Assembly (NCBI GenBank): GCA_024690445.1
Contig: JAILPD010000130.1
Location: 1-14,785 of the forward strand
Source of the DNA: Acholeplasmatales bacterium
GTDB lineage: Bacteria; Bacillota_I; Bacilli_A; Acholeplasmatales; Anaeroplasmataceae
Direction: 5' to 3'
Length of the DNA stretch: 14,785 bases
In this document: positions 14,731-14,785 of the stretch, piece by piece
Layout of the letters: every line of letters begins with the position of its first letter
How positions within the stretch are numbered: position 1 is the stretch's first letter
The notes under the pieces: model-generated
Told to the model about the DNA's origin: nothing
Seen by the model: only the letters and a program-made list of their open reading frames with translations
Databases searched by the model: none
Program-made: the position numbers and the translations under genes

Positions 14731-14785
14731 TAGAAGGATATTCATAAATAGCCCCTGGTAGAATAGTTCTATTATATTCACCAAC
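14587..14785. repeat. Perfect 71-bp inverted repeat at the contig end (fold-back)
   Basis: Bases 14587-14657 are exactly repeated as reverse complement at 14715-14785, with a 57-nt unpaired middle (14658-14714). The right arm ends on the last base of the window. The left arm is coherent rqcH coding sequence; the right arm is its antisense copy. This looks like a self-priming or assembly fold-back rather than natural DNA. Confidence 0.95.

Noticed and set aside
1..14785. CRISPR array, IS element, toxin-antitoxin pair, phage or biosynthetic cluster
   Set aside because: No regularly spaced repeats, transposase motifs, small antitoxin-toxin gene pairs or structural phage genes were seen; almost all sequence is explained by housekeeping genes.

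Overview
The window reads as ordinary core chromosome of a strongly AT-rich, low-GC Gram-positive bacterium (Bacillota). Gene content and order (secG-rnr-smpB-ssrA, gmk-rpoZ, HPr with Ser46, PepV, Pdp, RqcH) fit that group. The long tmRNA tag ending in AFAC recalls the long tags of Mollicutes, so an Erysipelotrichia, RF39 or Mollicutes-neighbour lineage is a reasonable guess, but this is inference. TGG encodes Trp at the conserved positions I checked and genes end at normal stops, so nothing suggests reassigned TGA. A perfect fold-back at the right edge suggests a metagenomic or amplified-DNA contig end.

Layout, nearly all on the minus strand, so transcription runs from right to left. (a) 14152-14785, plus strand: truncated rqcH (NFACT) ending in a 71-bp perfect inverted repeat that is probably an artefact. 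(b) 14027-10128: a possible YbjN-like protein, gmk, rpoZ, terminator, COG4905/CmpB-type membrane protein, uvrC. (c) 10036-9405: membrane-anchored EIIB-like protein without the usual cysteine, then ptsH (HPr), then a terminator. (d) 9344-4548: packed five-gene run pepV-trmB-S51 peptidase-pheA-pdp, with gaps or overlaps of 1-29 nt. (e) 4469-993: secG, terminator, rnr, smpB, ssrA (tmRNA), terminator. (f) 1-785: 5' part of an AAA/DUF4143 ATPase gene behind a consensus promoter, just downstream of the tmRNA 3' end.

Functionally, the window holds a complete trans-translation set (tmRNA, SmpB, RNase R) and the start of RqcH, the key factor of the alternative ribosome-associated quality-control pathway. 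Housekeeping genes surround them: nucleotide metabolism (gmk, pdp), RNA polymerase omega, excision repair (uvrC), tRNA modification (trmB), peptide use (pepV, S51), phenylalanine synthesis (pheA), sugar PTS (ptsH) and secretion (secG).

I found no CRISPR array, IS element, phage module or clear new defence system. The points most worth a second look are the unusual tmRNA tag, the cysteine-less EIIB-like protein beside HPr, terminators inside gene clusters, the AAA ATPase beside ssrA, and the fold-back contig end.
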